Source of the DNA: Beroe forskalii
Lineage: Eukaryota > Ctenophora > Nuda > Beroida > Beroidae
Assembly: GCA_011033025.1 (NCBI GenBank)
Contig: WFMF01000460.1
Coordinates: 62,001 to 126,000 of the forward strand
Length of the DNA stretch: 64,000 nt
Reading direction: 5' to 3'
Shown here: positions 63,634-64,000 of the stretch, piece after piece
How positions within the stretch are numbered: the stretch's first letter is position 1
Layout of the letters: the number at the start of each line of letters is the position of its first letter
Position numbers and translations under genes: made by a program
The notes under the pieces: model-generated
What the model was told of the DNA's origin: nothing
What the model saw: the letters and a program-made list of their open reading frames with translations, nothing else
The model's database searches: none

Positions 63634-64000
63634 CTGGGAGGAAGAGGGGGATATAGAAATAATTGCACTGGAAGTATGTCACATCTGAGAGTTAGAGGGG
63701 TATTATTGCACTGGAAGTAGGTCCTATCTGGGAGTTAGAGGGGCGTTTGATAAATCATTGCACTTAAAGCATGTCGGCTGTCGCATCTGCCAATATTAAT
63801 TCATGTTTATGCCGAGTGCCGAAAGTACGTAGCATTTCGGAATTAATGCGTAGAAAGACATTGAATTCTTGGAGATAAATTCTGGCAGGAATTACAGCAT
63901 GAGTTGCAGGTTTAGAGATTTTTTCTAGAACGAAAGAGACCACTTTGTGTACATACAGGTTGAAAACTCGTTAGGAGACTAGTTAGTATTAATTAACGCA
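63634..64000. other. Intron of the gene entering from the right
   Basis: Three degenerate direct repeats at 63640-63780 echo the sequence at the neighbouring exon border (TATGTC, ATCTGGGAG, TTAGAGGGG). The remainder shows nothing. Confidence 0.4.

Overview
The window is nuclear DNA of an animal, probably a marine invertebrate. Spliceosomal introns, Utp20, SF3A2, LSM8 and eS12 show a eukaryote. A PKD2-type polycystin, ANKMY2 and a NUPR1/p8-like protein point to Metazoa. I cannot name the phylum. Genes are sparse, intergenic DNA is long and AT-rich, and short inverted-repeat transposons and minisatellites fill much of it. No reverse transcriptase, capsid or LTR element was recognised.

Layout, left to right. 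1-3.9 kb: a 21-bp minisatellite and a ~121-bp hairpin array, no gene. 3.9-7.6 kb: five in-phase exons from the N-terminal quarter of UTP20 (minus strand). 7.6-13 kb: repeats, including short 9-bp-target-site MITEs and tandem Helitron-like elements. 13.2-14.5 kb: three in-phase exons of an unrecognised Cys-containing protein (minus), followed by partial duplications and a 1.5-kb transposon with an 8-bp target duplication (16.6-18.1 kb). 18-30 kb: repeats, a tRNA-derived SINE, and a few short exons of unrecognised minus-strand gene(s). 33.5-35.6 kb: an uninterrupted PKD2-like channel gene (minus). 36-43 kb: transposons, a LINE ORF1-like scrap and two striking palindromes. 43.5-45.1 kb: the ankyrin part of ANKMY2 (minus). 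46.1-49.7 kb: a two-exon gene for a small secreted four-cysteine peptide, the only supported plus-strand gene; its 3.3-kb intron carries a nested transposon.

51.1-64 kb is the gene-dense end, all on the minus strand: NUPR1-like, LSM8, RPS12, TTC38, SF3A2 and the last exon of an unrecognised gene. These are mostly housekeeping genes for splicing (LSM8 in the U6 LSM2-8 ring, SF3A2 in U2 snRNP), translation (RPS12) and, with UTP20, ribosome biogenesis. Nothing suggests an operon.

Exon limits were set by reading frame, GT-AG junctions and phase. In the strongest cases (SF3A2, LSM8, RPS12, ANKMY2, UTP20, the secreted peptide, the unknown 13.7-14.5 kb gene) the exon lengths keep one frame throughout.
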